The position numbers and the translations under genes are program-made. The notes below the pieces were generated by a model that worked only from the letters and a program-made list of their open reading frames with translations, had not been told where the DNA came from and did not search any database. From the NCBI GenBank assembly GCA_947172415.1, contig OX359190.1:9610001-9674000 (forward strand): a DNA stretch of 64,000 bases, written 5' to 3'. Origin of the DNA: Chondrosia reniformis (taxonomy: Eukaryota; Porifera; Demospongiae; Chondrillida; Chondrillidae). This document shows positions 10,815-24,100 of the stretch, in pieces (positions within the stretch are counted from its first letter, which is position 1; each line of letters begins with the position of its first letter).

Positions 10815-13669
10815 TTACTTATTGCTCTCTTTTCCTTGCATATTCAGTCTCTGCTGCAGTAAAAACTCTGTCTCTGACAGAAAGTGCCTCCCTTTTGATC
10901 TTTTTGATGTTCTCTTTGATCGCTTTGCAAATGGGAGGATCCTTTTCAAAGTGTTCCAAAGTATTTCCAAAAGACTGAACCAGTCAATTTTAGCAATGGT
11001 CACCAAGCAATGACCCTGTGTAAAAAGGTCAGGTGATCATCACATGGAATATTAATGAGAAACAAATTGTACCTTTTGCCATTCAGGATTCAATTCTTGA
11101 AAATATTTTATATGAGGATTTTGGAGCAGATCTTCATTAATTGGAGCTACATTCATCTTCAGCTTTGTTGCCTCTGTTGCAATAACACAGGTATTTGGAT
11201 CATAAGAGTTGCCAGCAGTTTCAAATGAATGACCAAACTCATCCATTATACTACAAAGAAGAACCCAGTACATAGAGCAACATTGAGGCTAATGGTATAA
11301 GTGTGTACATACGTATATATCACGTTACTAGGGCAACCGCCTGTGTTTAAATTTCGTAACCGTGATATAACAGGATTTAAGAAGCTACATATATACTGCA
11401 TCGGCTTCTTAAATCCTGTTATATCCCTGCCCAAATATGGTAAACTAAGACGTTTCTTCTTGGGGGGTGGACATTCTCCTTACATTTAGGACAGTTGGAG
11501 TAGTCAGGGCAAGAGCATTCTATGAAGTCGTCAGTGTTTAAGCAAAACTAACCAGACGCTAGCAGAGCCATCCTGCCAAAATAACAATAAAAAGCGAAGG
11601 AGTATATATCACTCATACCTCAGCGCTGTGATATAACTAATACTTTTATTTCATACTTGAACTAGTGATAAATGTTATATCACCAGTTTGGCATCAGGCA
11701 GATATCACTTATGCATCACACTTGAGTGTGGTATAACTAGTACATATTTGTATTTGTGATTTACCTCTTTTCAAATGAAGGTATTTCAGGACAATCATAT
11801 CTTGGCAAGAAAGACTTGAAATTCCTCACACCCAACTTAACACAGTAAATAAAGCAAAACACATTAAAAATTAGTGAACTTGGTGCTTACTAAGTAGACC
11901 TGGCTATATACACATACGTACATGTAATAGTTACACCAATTCACTTACTAAGTAGCTCTTATAACTAAACACCTTTCCGATGACATAAACTGGTCTTGTT
12001 GGATGTCGGATAAACTGTTCAAGATAGTAATACAACAATACAGCATAGAAAAGGGAGCTGCCTCGATAATGTGACTTGAAGAAGGCCAGGCCCAACTATA
12101 AACATGACAAAATGGAGTACTATTCATAAGCTGGGCTGGGCTCAATTTACCATAGAAGATTGTAAAATGTAAGAAAGTAAGATTTAATTTAAAGTGTAAA
12201 TTCTAATCCAATGTTAAGCACTTACACCAATAAGATGATTGGTGCATGTAAGTTATGGGATTCATCTCTCCAAATATGGTTTTTTAACACCCTTACTTGG
12301 ACACGTAACATTTAGTTTGTTTAAATACTTCATGGTCAAGTAACATTTAAACCAACATATTCAAATTGTACAAGAAAATAAGGAAATTCAAACTCATGGT
12401 TCAGAGTACATAGTGCCATTTCCATGGTAACCACATACTTGAGGAAGAAATCAGAGTGGACAACTTACCTTTATGACTGCATAAGAAGGTTCTTCAGTAA
12501 AGCCCATAAGGAACAGACCACAAAGTGTACCATTAATGCGATCACGAAAGAGAAAAATGCGATCATAGGAATAAATAATCTTTCGAAATTGCTCAAGACT
12601 GGAAAATGGAAGAGAAATTAAATGGCAATGAGATTGAAGTTTGTCTTTATGTCAAATGGTACTCACGTTACTGTGGATTCCATCATGTCCTTACTAAACT
12701 TGTACATTTCTTCAAGGCAAGCCTAGTTAGTAATAGAAACAGTGTAAATCATGTGACTATCACAAGAGAGTCACATGACTTACCTCAGGGATTTGATCTG
12801 AAGTACACGCAAATAGGAGTAGTCTATCTTTAGGGTTTATGTGATGATTATTACTATATACAAAATATATATATGTATATAATATGGTAAGATTTGAATA
12901 GCTATATACATTGATGTAACATACATATTTATATAAAAAATTATTACTGAATTATGCACGCATAGTGAACATTTATGATGACAATAGCTCCACTATAATC
13001 AACTTGTGGTTTTGACCACGGTCTTCTGGAAGTATTCCATTCATAATGTTTTCATTACGACTTGTACTCTGACCCTTTTATGTCAAGTATATATAATAAT
13101 ATTCCGGACGTTAGGTCAGAAAATTAGACAAGCTGCCACCCACTAAATGCAATCAGACCTTCAATCACAAGATGACGTCATACTTCAAACTTTACACCAG
13201 TAACGGCCGGTATTGTGTTACAATTGGGTTTTAATCAAAGATCAATATCCACATATCAAGTTTCCGACCGGTAAAATTACGGATCTGATTAGATTCTAAG
13301 TCTGTGCAAACCTAAAGACTATATATGATGTGAGAAATAATCACAAGGGCACTTAAAATACTATATTCAGATTCACTATATAAGGTTATACAGGCTCCAT
13401 TATAAACTTACCTGCTAGCAAATGCAGCTACGTTGCGAATGACGATTAATTCTTTGAGGGCCTGCGGCAATCAAGTGAAAGCGAATACAGTAACTGATAT
13501 AGAGAACAATAATATAGGACCATAGATTATATAGACTACGTAAATCTATGATAGGACTTACCGACCAGGTTCTCCTTGAGACATAGTACACAGCAGCTAT
13601 TACAGAGAGGAATATGACGGCATTAATAGTTCCAGAGGCCCATGCAAGGAACAGATCAAGCAAAGCCAT
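10815..13669 (-). CDS. Nine-exon gene, copy B, intact (unrecognised; possible GNAT-like protein)
   Basis: Exons: 13562..13669, 13412..13461, 12784..12823, 12667..12722, 12469..12598, 11949..12095, 11765..11835, 11073..11250, 10815..11015. All phases agree and give 326 residues. There is a hydrophobic helix at about residues 14-31. The middle part has strands and helices reminiscent of an acyltransferase fold: RDRINGTLCGLFLMGF, then HYRGSSLFYAVLLYYYLEQF, PVYVIGKVFSYKSYL and a conserved-looking NPHIKYFQELNPEWQKGH. A GNAT-like fold is only a guess. The last exon is open in a second frame if the acceptor at 10975 is used (TTCAG before TCTTTTGG), giving a charged tail that ends ARKREQ at 10819. 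Copy A at 5842-9554 is a tandem paralogue. Confidence 0.68.
11345..11440. repeat. Inverted repeat with 22-base arms in an intron of copy B
   Basis: gatataacaggatttaagaa at about 11361 has its inverted complement at about 11405 (ttcttaaatcctgttatatc). It lies in the intron between exons 7 and 8 of the copy B gene and is absent from copy A, so it was inserted after the duplication. Confidence 0.6.
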
Positions 13670-15119
13670 TTTTATTTATCCAAGTCTTCGTGTCAACTTC
13701 GGTATATATAGATCAATAGTTATGACGTAAATCGAACTATGAAGCCGCAACAGCTGCAACACCCTCTAATTTATCGATGACGTAATCCATTGTCTGTGAT
13801 TTGACCTTTACTCATCCTTAATTACATACTTCGGTTTTTCAGTGTTTGTCCAAAGTGTAAGTGAATCAGGTTAAAGCACTTAAATTTCTGCATATGACAT
13901 GCCCCTGTATTATTGTACTATTATATTTTATTATTAATACACATTTCTAAACAATGTGGTACAAAATGTATACAATTGATAAACCTCAGTCACAAATCAT
14001 GTAGTATGGATTTAAAGTCTTGACAAGGTTATAATGTTTAATATGGAATGAAATGATTTGACAGAGTTAGAATAGGTTAACTATTGACCAATTGTGATTC
14101 AGTCTTGAGTCAAAGATGATTTGACTGCAAGTAACAATCTTCTGGGTCACCGATTTCAACATTTGTTTGATGGAGGAGTTCTTTGCTGTCACTATTACTT
14201 GAGTGCTTGCAAAACTATGCTGCAAGAGTATATAATCACTCATCAAGCTGCTCTGCTTCTGCCACTGAACTACGAAACCATTTTCTTAGACTATAGAGAC
14301 CCAAAGGCACAAACATCTCCTCTTGAATGTATTCAAATATATCCATAATGATTGGGCACCCAAACTACCTTGCCAGTTTCTTCACTAGGAAATCCTCCAT
14401 CCACTGCCATTCCACACACAAAGCTTCCCTGGACCTTCATCCTCCACTTCCAAGGACATCCCATGGAAAGAATATACAGGCTTGTTTGTAGGAAGTTTAG
14501 CTTGTGATATATAGGCTTCCAATTCAAATTCTGCTGCATCACCAATTGAGTCATTGTTGTTGGGCCAGAAACTGTATGAAGCTCATGAGAATACTGGAGG
14601 ATGGAGGCATGTCAACATTCTCCAGATGATCTCAACATCTCTTACTATATATCTGAAGCAATGATATTTCCCATTTCTCTAGAGAAAGCCATGTTACTGA
14701 TCATGACTTTGATTTAGAACGTCAATGGCTGACATATTGCCATTGTCTATGTATGCAGATCAACTAGCATTTATTCGAATGTACGTACGTATGGCAAGTA
14801 TCTATATGTATATGCTGCATGTTTTCCAAGAAATATACAGGGGTGGTTGAATTTATTTAAGTGATTTTGGCATATGCATGTGTATGACTCTGCCTAGGCC
14901 TAATGTGACTTGTAAATGCCTATGGGCAATCTTTTCACTGACTTTTAACAGCCAGTTTATACATACTTTGAAACCTGATCTTTTGTATGGCATGTCACAA
15001 TAATAAACATGGCGCTAGTAAAACTAAAGTACAGTATAAATGTAAACCAGCTTATACGTATATATTGTCAGTGCCTATGTTTATTATAGTACAAAATCTC
15101 ATATACACGCACATTTGGC
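13670..15119. other. Intergenic stretch with decayed coding-like fragments
   Basis: No intact gene. On the minus strand near 14340-14554 an open stretch (GCPWKWRMKVQGSFVCGMAV...) looks protein-like but has no start, splice frame or partner exon. The block at 14625-14720 is a copy of 9722-9835, so the tandem duplication that made copies A and B reached this far. Confidence 0.4.
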
Positions 15120-18100
15120 CTAAATTTTGTCATCAATATGTAGCTTCATCTCTTGCATCTCCACTATATCATCAGTAATTATCTTCTCTTTCTCATTGTC
15201 ATTGCTGTAATCTCCATTGAATGGTTTGCTCTTCTTCTCAAAGCCTACACCTTTATCAGTGTCTGGTGCTTCCGAGATTGAAGCAGAAGATGCCTTTAGT
15301 GAGTAATTAGTGTCTCTCAGTGTTGAAGGTCCTAAGAATGAATAAATGAATTGCATAAAACCATTATTAAAAGACTGTACTTCACATCATAAATACAGAT
15401 GCTTAATAATTAATTAATATCTATCTTAATGGTATTATACATAGAGCCAAGGATTCACAAAAGATCTAGATCAAGAAAAAGACAGATTTCTGGAGTCACT
15501 GACATGTCTGATGCAGGGCGGAATTCCCAGAAACAGCTGTCTGGTCCAGTAGAGAAGAAATTGAAAGAGAAGACTTCATCCAAAGGTTTAGTTCCCTATA
15601 GGCTGTTTAATTTATTACAGAGTAGGCATAGCATGTAGGAAAATGTTATAGAATATTCATACATGCAACGATAAAAACATAAGACATTCTTTTTTAAGCG
15701 ACTCTTCCAGTAGTATCTTACAAAAAAGATTATTTCAGAATTTGGAAGCCTTGTAAATTCTTACCTTTGCTAGTAGATTTAGTAGTTTTGGATGAAATAG
15801 GTCCCTAAGAAAGAAGTATATTAGAGCAAGCTTAAATTTAAGATCCATTTTAAAGACTGCAATACACTGTCAATTGTAGGTCAATGCAAAATACACGTGG
15901 TATTCATGCTATTTAAAATTTATCATGGCATTTAATTTTTGACAAAGTTAGGAATGCACATAGAGACAGGAATGAAGGGTCAAACTACATTCATATCTTT
16001 AAAGTCATAAGGTATGAATGTAGATAAACAGAGAATGCCATTGGATTATACATATGTATTGAGGCCATGTCCTACGTACACTATAGCTACTGGCAAACTC
16101 ACTGTTGTAATTTTCTCTGTCCTAGTCCTACAGATTCCAGTGATCCTGCTCCAGACTTTATCATGTCGAACAACATGGAACAAGAAGATGAAGAGACCCT
16201 GTATAAGATGAAAATGTTATACGTGTCATGTGATTATATGAAAGTTAAATAAAAACATTCAAAAATGAAGTTAAAAGTAGGGATGGCACTATAATAGTGA
16301 TTGGCACATTGGAAAAAGTAACGAAACAAGAAAGTGATCATATGGTAAGGTTAACATTGCAGAAGTGGCATACTGAAACTTAACTATACACATCACTTCT
16401 ATGTTTAGACGCATCATGGATATACTAGAAGTAGGGATCGATAAGGGATAAGATGAAAATGTTATACGTGTCATGTGATCATATGATAAGGCTCATCATA
16501 CAAAAGTTGCATATTTAATCAACTTAACCATACACTTCTGTGTTTGGGTGCACCATTCCTACTTCAGCTTGGTACGCCCAAACACAGAAGTGTATGGTTA
16601 AGTTACTTAAATTTCAGTATAAATGCAACTTCTGTATGATTAGCCTTATCATATAATCAGTGTCTTGTTTCGATACTTTTTGCAGATGTACTAGTGAACA
16701 CTGCCATTCCTACTTCTAACATCATTTTTGTAAATGTTTTTATTTACTTTATATGTATCTTTCCGTAACATGAAGTCAAACAATGGAATCGGCAAATGAA
16801 AACAATATAAGCAGGCAGCCCCCTAAAAATCTAATTTAAATGCTGCCTGTCCAAACTCGGTTTGAATTAATGAGATTTTCTTGATTATAGACTGTACATA
16901 TAGGGAAGTAACACATACAGTAACAATAGCTCACTTGAAGAGAATTCAAAATGATGAAAAGAATGGCAAATATGAAGGTTGCCGGGTGAGGACTGACAGC
17001 AAAGAGACCAATAATCCAAGTGGCTCCCATCAGTGGCAACAAAATAATTGTGGCTTTGAAAAGTTGCCTAAAAATTGGTTATGCATTTACTAAATGTGAA
17101 TTAGGTGTATACGAAACAAGTATGTACGTATATACATTAGACCTGTTATGTACGTATGTACTATACATATGTATATATACATATATGTGCAGTGATAGAG
17201 CTTTTGTTAAGCATCAGCAACACTCATTGAATCAATAACCTGAACGCTTCGACCCAAAGGCCTTCTTCATCAGCAGAAAGTAATTTTAATTTCTGCTGAT
17301 TGAGACCTTTGGCTAAAAGACCTTAAATGACTAATTATTCAATGAATGGAGTAGGCTACATACGTATGTATATTGAGGACGTATACTTCTTGAAAATGAC
17401 TAATTATTCAATGAATGGAGTAGGCTACATACGTATATTGAGGACGTATACTTGCTATTCTTACCAGCCAGCCTTCCTGTTGCCCTTGGTGTCTTTATTG
17501 CTTAAGCTTGACATGCTCTTGCCAAACTTATTCTTCCACAGACTTGCCAGAGCCAGGCATAGCAACACCACATTTATCTACAATTAAAATGACTCTACAT
17601 GCTCAAAATCTCAATCAGTTAGTGCATGCTACCAGAAGTGTACATATTGTATGAGAAAACAATTGTAATGTATTGTTGTGAAAAACGTACATACTTTAGT
17701 ATGTATAGGCATGCATTACTGTAATGTTAGAGTACATAATAATATTACTATTAATACATTCATATACATACGTATGTCACAATAGTATAGACAGACAAAA
17801 GGAAGTCAAATATGGATGTAGTAATCGCTCAATGTATCATGTAACACTTACAATGATAATAGCTATTATTGGTCCAATGAAAGCAAATATCACGCCTTCT
17901 TCACTAGACAGCCAGCACCTACACAACAAGGACAGGAAAACACACGTGTAATGTATTCTTAAGCAACTAAAATGGTTCCAATTCTAGATAGATAGGTAGA
18001 TGATAAGGATATCTTCTAACTGTGCCAAACCTATCTTTGAGAGGGTTCATCTTTAGTCTTTTAAGTGTCTAGAGATGTGGTTTGTTCTTTTGGAATTTGA

Positions 18101-21100
18101 CTCAGTCACCGATGAACACTCCATGGGTTGAAACCTCCCATTCCAAAAGAACAAACTGTGTCTAGACGTTCAAAAGACTAAGGACAAGCCATCTCAAAGA
18201 CTACGTAGGTTAAGGAGGTGTAGAAATAAGACTAATATGTAAGGATTCACAGAAGATAAAGATAAAGACAAAGACAAAGACTCCCAGGATCACTGATGAA
18301 GTGTGGAATTCCCAGAAACAGCTGTCTGGCCCAGTGGAGTAGATGAAAGAAAGGAAAAGAAGAAGGAAAAGACTCCTGTATCTTCATCCAAAGCTCTCTT
18401 CAGGTTTAATTCCCCTGTAGACTTTTTTACAGAATAGGGGCATACCATGTAGGTACGTATTATAGCAGATGAATGGCAAATTCTCCCAAGTACATACGTA
18501 TCATGCTACTGACTATATTCACTTAAGACTACATACTGCAATAAAGGTAAGACTTAATAATAATGGCCAAACAACTTGCAATATTATCTATATACGTATA
18601 CAGTCACCAAAGTCTACATACGCTCTGATCTGATGATACAGGGGGCTTCCCTTTTCTAGAGACTCCCTGAGATGAAGGTAGTCAAATCGAGCTGCAGCAG
18701 TTACGATTACGAATGGCAAAGGCAGGCCTACAGAAAAAGTAGAGTTGTACAAATTATCCTCTAATGCACATTCTAAATATAATCATATATTCTGATCATG
18801 AAATTACTTATATAATTAAGTATGAAAATGATCTGCATTATACATTAAGTTTACATATAGTTATTGCTATAATTATATATGTACATATATGTACATTATA
18901 TTAATTAGTAGTCTTGAGCTTATCCGTAGCAATTCATGATTCACAATAGAACGTTTCGGTCTGTGGACCTTCATCAACTCAAGACTACTAACTAATATAA
19001 TCAACTAAACCTAGCAATGAACCTCTATGATATATATACGTACATGTATGTATGCGTATACTTAGTAACTTACCCCACCCAAGAGCGGAAAATATGTAAA
19101 TCCATTTCCTGTCATTTGCACCAAACACTTTAACGAGCAGTAAATAGATGAGTACTCCCTCACAGAGCATCCAGCAGAAGGCAGCCAAGAAGAGATAGTG
19201 CAACAGAGCTCCCACAAAGGTACATCCTCCCTGCATTTAACAAGACATTAGATAAATGTGAATCTTTAATTCATTTATTGGATTTATATAACTGGTTATA
19301 AAAATCATCTAAAAGACCACAATATTCAAGTACCTTGCAGCTTTCAATTATTACATCCAGCAAATACTAAATAACTACGTAGTATGCAATGGAGTAAATG
19401 AATTTCACACTATATAAGCATAAAAGCTTACGTATATACAACATACACAATCTGGTATAAACCCTTAAAATCTTACATAAAAGCTATTCAGAATTTGGGT
19501 AATTTTCAGCTATTTCTTGTACAAAGTGTACAAATTTGTATCCTTTCAATATAAAACTGTATACACTTGTACAAGAAACAGCTGCAAATTCTGAATAGCT
19601 GCTATTAAGATACACATAGTATACATATAAGTTTCTTACATAGGATGATTTGGCAGTCTCAATCCCGGCACAGAAGACTATGAGGCCCAGCAACAAGGCT
19701 ATAACCAAGTTTAGCAGTACAAAATTATTAACTTTTGAAATAAGTTCTTTCCTGTACCGTAAAGAAAGAATAGAAATGTAAACATAAATAGCAGATTAAA
19801 TGTATACGTATATATAATTATATCAACATGAAGATGGTAGTATGTTACTTTCGCTAAAGAGATACAACAATAACTACAATCAGTAATTATAAAGATGACA
19901 ATATCACACTATCAGAGGACCTACAACAGTTAATCTATATTATACAGTACTTTTTGGGTCGGTTGTCCAGACCGGACATTGCAATCGGTAATTGGTTAGG
20001 ATTTGTGACTACCATTTGAACAAACGTTACCACTAGAGAATGACGTCACCATGCAGCGATAACCTTTTTACCGATTACCGATTGCAACATCCGGTCTGGA
20101 CAACCGACCCAAAAAGTACTGTATAATATGTGAATGTAGTATGAGAAATTTTCAAAAGTACAAAGTACGTATATGCCATTCATATATGAAGCGCCTCTAC
20201 TTACAGTTACAAAAAATAATAAAGACACAAGGCATTCAACTGTGGAACAAACCTTTGGCATGTCAGCAGAAAGAGCAATGTTAGAAGAAGTGCAATTATG
20301 GAGACGGCACATCCAATATAGGAGAGTATTGAGAAGGCCAAAGCAGTAGCATCATCGTGTATCTATGGAGACAGAAATGCATAAAACCCAACCATCATGA
20401 TATGATTAATGTAGTCATCATTTTCCCCGTGGAACCTATCATAGTATACACTGGTAAACCCCTTTGCTGCATTTACTATAATACATATGGCACAGTGGAG
20501 GAAGAAGGAGAAGAAGACCAACAACCCCCCCCCCAAGCTTAAGGTTGGTCCAATGTAACTAGTCTAAGTAACTTGTGTATTTTACTCTATCCCACTTCAT
20601 AGACATGGTAACCATAATATTTTGGAATATGGTATTCTACATATACCTAGATTGTTCATACAATAACTTTGGTGTCTATGTTTACATATTTATTCTAGGA
20701 ACAACAGAATAGTAAGAACATTGTTTGAAATGCTTGCTTGTATGACTCACCACTCCTGCCACATCTACCAGTACTGTGAAACTTGTCAAGTGATCAGAAA
20801 CACAGACTACAAACTGTTCTTCTCCCAATGTAATGTTTTGAGTGACTACTCCCTCACTGGACCAGCCCCCAGTGCCATTCTCAGCAAATTGCCAGAAGAC
20901 ACAAGAATGGTTTGACAGTGACACGTTATCCTTCAAGTAACGAATGAAAACAATTCAACAACACATACATAAGTAAACAGACAATTAAAAAACAGGTTTT
21001 GGCTAATAGATGCTGTAGACACATAGTTGCCCTGGTAACATGATATATATAATATTATCCATTGAATCATCTACAGTACATACATAATTTATGTGTAAAC

Positions 21101-24100
21101 CTAGAGTGCTGAAGTACATAATACTATTGTATATTACGTGAATTACTAGACATTAGTTACATATTATTATAAGACACACATAATTCATGTAATGTTGTAA
21201 CAATTGACTTACATTCTCAGCTGTAATTGGGAAGTTAATGGTTACTGGCTGACTGTCAGCGAATGAATTTGAAGAATAGAGCACTTGAATGGACGTTACC
21301 GTGGTACCAGGTACTGTCTGTGAAGTTGGCAGGTCACTATGTACGTATGAACACATATGATCATAGAAATATTAAAACAGTTTATGTGTTGTTATATTGT
21401 ATTGCAGTTTGTTATTTTTTATTACAAAATTAAGTCAACTTTACTGTTGCAAACAAGTTTTACCTTCCATTTTGAAATCTTCTTGGTAGGTAATTACGTA
21501 GATTTCTAACCAGTGTAATTGATACCGGTATTTCGGTCATAATACCACTCATGGGCAGATCAGCTAATAATAATTCCACTTCTGGTACATCAGCAAGAGG
21601 TATTGCTGACGCATTTGAAAATAGGTCTGTCTGCCCACTCCTGACTCCTGCAGCTGCCACTGTAGGATCTACGAGAGACGTTCTTACAACTGCATTAAAG
21701 AAACACATGTACAACTTCTAAATTGACCAGAAATCCAGCAACAATGTACAGTAAGGCATCATAGATACGTACATATACGTACATATATAAATACACAGAT
21801 ATTTATGTACATGAATAAATACACAGATATATCATATATATGTACGTATAAATACATACACAGATATACTGTATATGTATAAATACACAGATATATCAAC
21901 TGAAGAAGACCTTCAGGGTCTAAATGTTGGTAGAGAAGAAAACCAACTGCATCTCTAGACACTCCAAAATCTTAGATGAATCACTTAAAAGATAAGTTTG
22001 GCACAGTTAGAAGGAATCCTTATCATCTAATGTAATCAAGCCATCCCAAGTGAATGGTTTAAAAAATATCCAGTCAGAATTCTTATACACATTTGTAAAT
22101 CCTGGCTCTTCATTTTCCTATCATTAATAAGACTCTGCTGTGAGTATGTCCCTGTTATTAGCACATGTATACTGAACAATAGACCTACCAATGTTCCTGA
22201 ATGCAATGGCCCGCTCAATCATTCCGGATGATTCAAGTCCACGGCCAATTTCAGCAGAGATTCTCTCAATATTATTCAGTAACAGAGGAGGACCTTTAGT
22301 ACTGTTGGACTAAAGAATAAAGAGGCAATACTTTATACTTGTGTAGTATACGTACATGTTTCTAGGCCTCATATTATAGCATGAATAGTCTAACACATCA
22401 TTTCCAACATGCTACATCTACTTTAGAGTAAAGGCCTATAGGGAACTAAACCTAGTGAGAGCTTTGGATGAGGATACAAGAGTTTTCTTCTACTTATCTC
22501 TTCTTCTCCACTAGGCCAGACAGCTATTTCTGGGAATTCCACTCTTCATCAGTGACTCTGGGAATCTTTGTCTTCTTTTTGATCTTCTGTGAGTCCTTGC
22601 ATGGCTCTCTGTGCTAATTTAATATAGGGGTCTTATAATATATGAATAAAATTAGAGTCCTTGGGATATACATATTTATTATAATAAAATTAAATTTTGT
22701 AAACCTCTAACTCATGGTGGTAGAGCTGGTAATATCTACTAAATACCATGTACCCAGCATGTTGCATGTACCGTGTAGTAAACATGCAAGTTACCACTCA
22801 CTTCCACAAGAACTGCCCATCCCACTTGCTGGGATTCTTCAAGGATGTTACTAACAACTGCAACTAACGGCTATAAATAAATATTTAAAAATAAAACAAT
22901 TTGAGTTATGTAATATACACATGTGAATGCAAACATAATGTATCACTTACTTCTTCATCATATGTGTTCCGAAACAAGCCATTATCTTCTGCTAAACTGT
23001 TTCAAGAGAGTAACATTGAAATATTAAACAAATCTCCAAGACGGAATTAGTATCATGTTAAAAATATATAATAAAAACATCCATCAATACCATCATAAAG
23101 CAAATACTGTATTTGGCCATATAGAGTCCAGATTTGACTAGAAATATTTCACTTAAGCTAGCTGGTTCATAGTGAGGCCGGATGCAAAATGAGATATGCA
23201 AATATTTTAATATATACGTACATGTATGGATAAAACAAAAATCTAAATTATGTCATGTATGTGTTAACAGCATGCACTTCTCTTACTTGTTAGTCATTGT
23301 TAGAAAGTTGTTAATTCCCTCTAGATCTCTGGGGAAGAATGGTCTACCTGAATTGTTTTCTTGCCGGGTAACCATTTCCAAGGACATGGTGAGGTTGCTA
23401 AGCTCCTCAGCTTGAAATGTAGACACAGGTATCCCCGCCAATTGAACAGCAAAGATTGCATTGGCCTACAGTACATAAATAACCCACTGTAGTTTAAGAA
23501 GAAATCCTTATTCTGTTAGTTTAAGTTACGTACATTGTAAATACATATTGCTTTCTCTATTGCTAAAGGTCTAAGAGAGTTGTAGAGAGTAAGGATTTAT
23601 CTTTTAACTACACCAACTTATTTAAATGTGACTTTTGAGCATCTAGAAATTCAGTTGGCAAGTCTTTGTGGTCATGACTGTGGGTCTCCTCTTTTGTCTT
23701 CTTTACCAAAAAGGCAAACGTTTGTTTACAAAGGTATTTGTTACCTTGTATACTAACAACACAGTCACTGAGGAAGGCCCACAAAGATGAACTGTCCAAC
23801 CGCACTACACTTACCAACTACACTTCTAGAAACTCAAAAAGTTGAAAGATGAACCTTCTAAAAAATATAATTGTTTTGTTTTTCAAAGAAATGCTGAGTA
23901 GAGAGAAGTTAGTGCTTGTGAGTAGCATACCCTTTCCTCAATCTCCTCCACTTGTCTATTTCTACATCGACTGACATCTGCTTCCGTCCATACAGCATCC
24001 ACACCACAAGTTCTCACAACTAAACCTGTAACACACGTACTGTAGCATTTAAGTGAAGTTCTGCTATACAGAATACATATTATTAAATACACATTACTTA

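Larger units (their letters stand above)
15120..20362 (-). other. Seven-transmembrane and cytoplasmic-tail exons
   Basis: Exons 20253..20362 (TM1), 19640..19751 (TM2), 19074..19230 (TM3 and start of TM4; LLHYLFLAAFCWMLCEGVLI), 18622..18727 (TM4), 17852..17918 (CWLSSEEGVIFAFIGP, TM5), 17465..17577 (end of TM5, loop 3), 16935..17067 (LLPLMGATWIIGLFAV, TM6; start of TM7 ...FIILNSLQ), 16103..16198 (GLFIFLFHVVRHDKVW), 15765..15804 and 15120..15331 (tail to the stop). The motifs are those of family B2 receptors. Confidence 0.85.

Noticed and set aside
14121-14554. Protein-like stretches on both strands
   Set aside because: No consistent exon frame and no recognisable domain; kept only as a note in the spacer entry.
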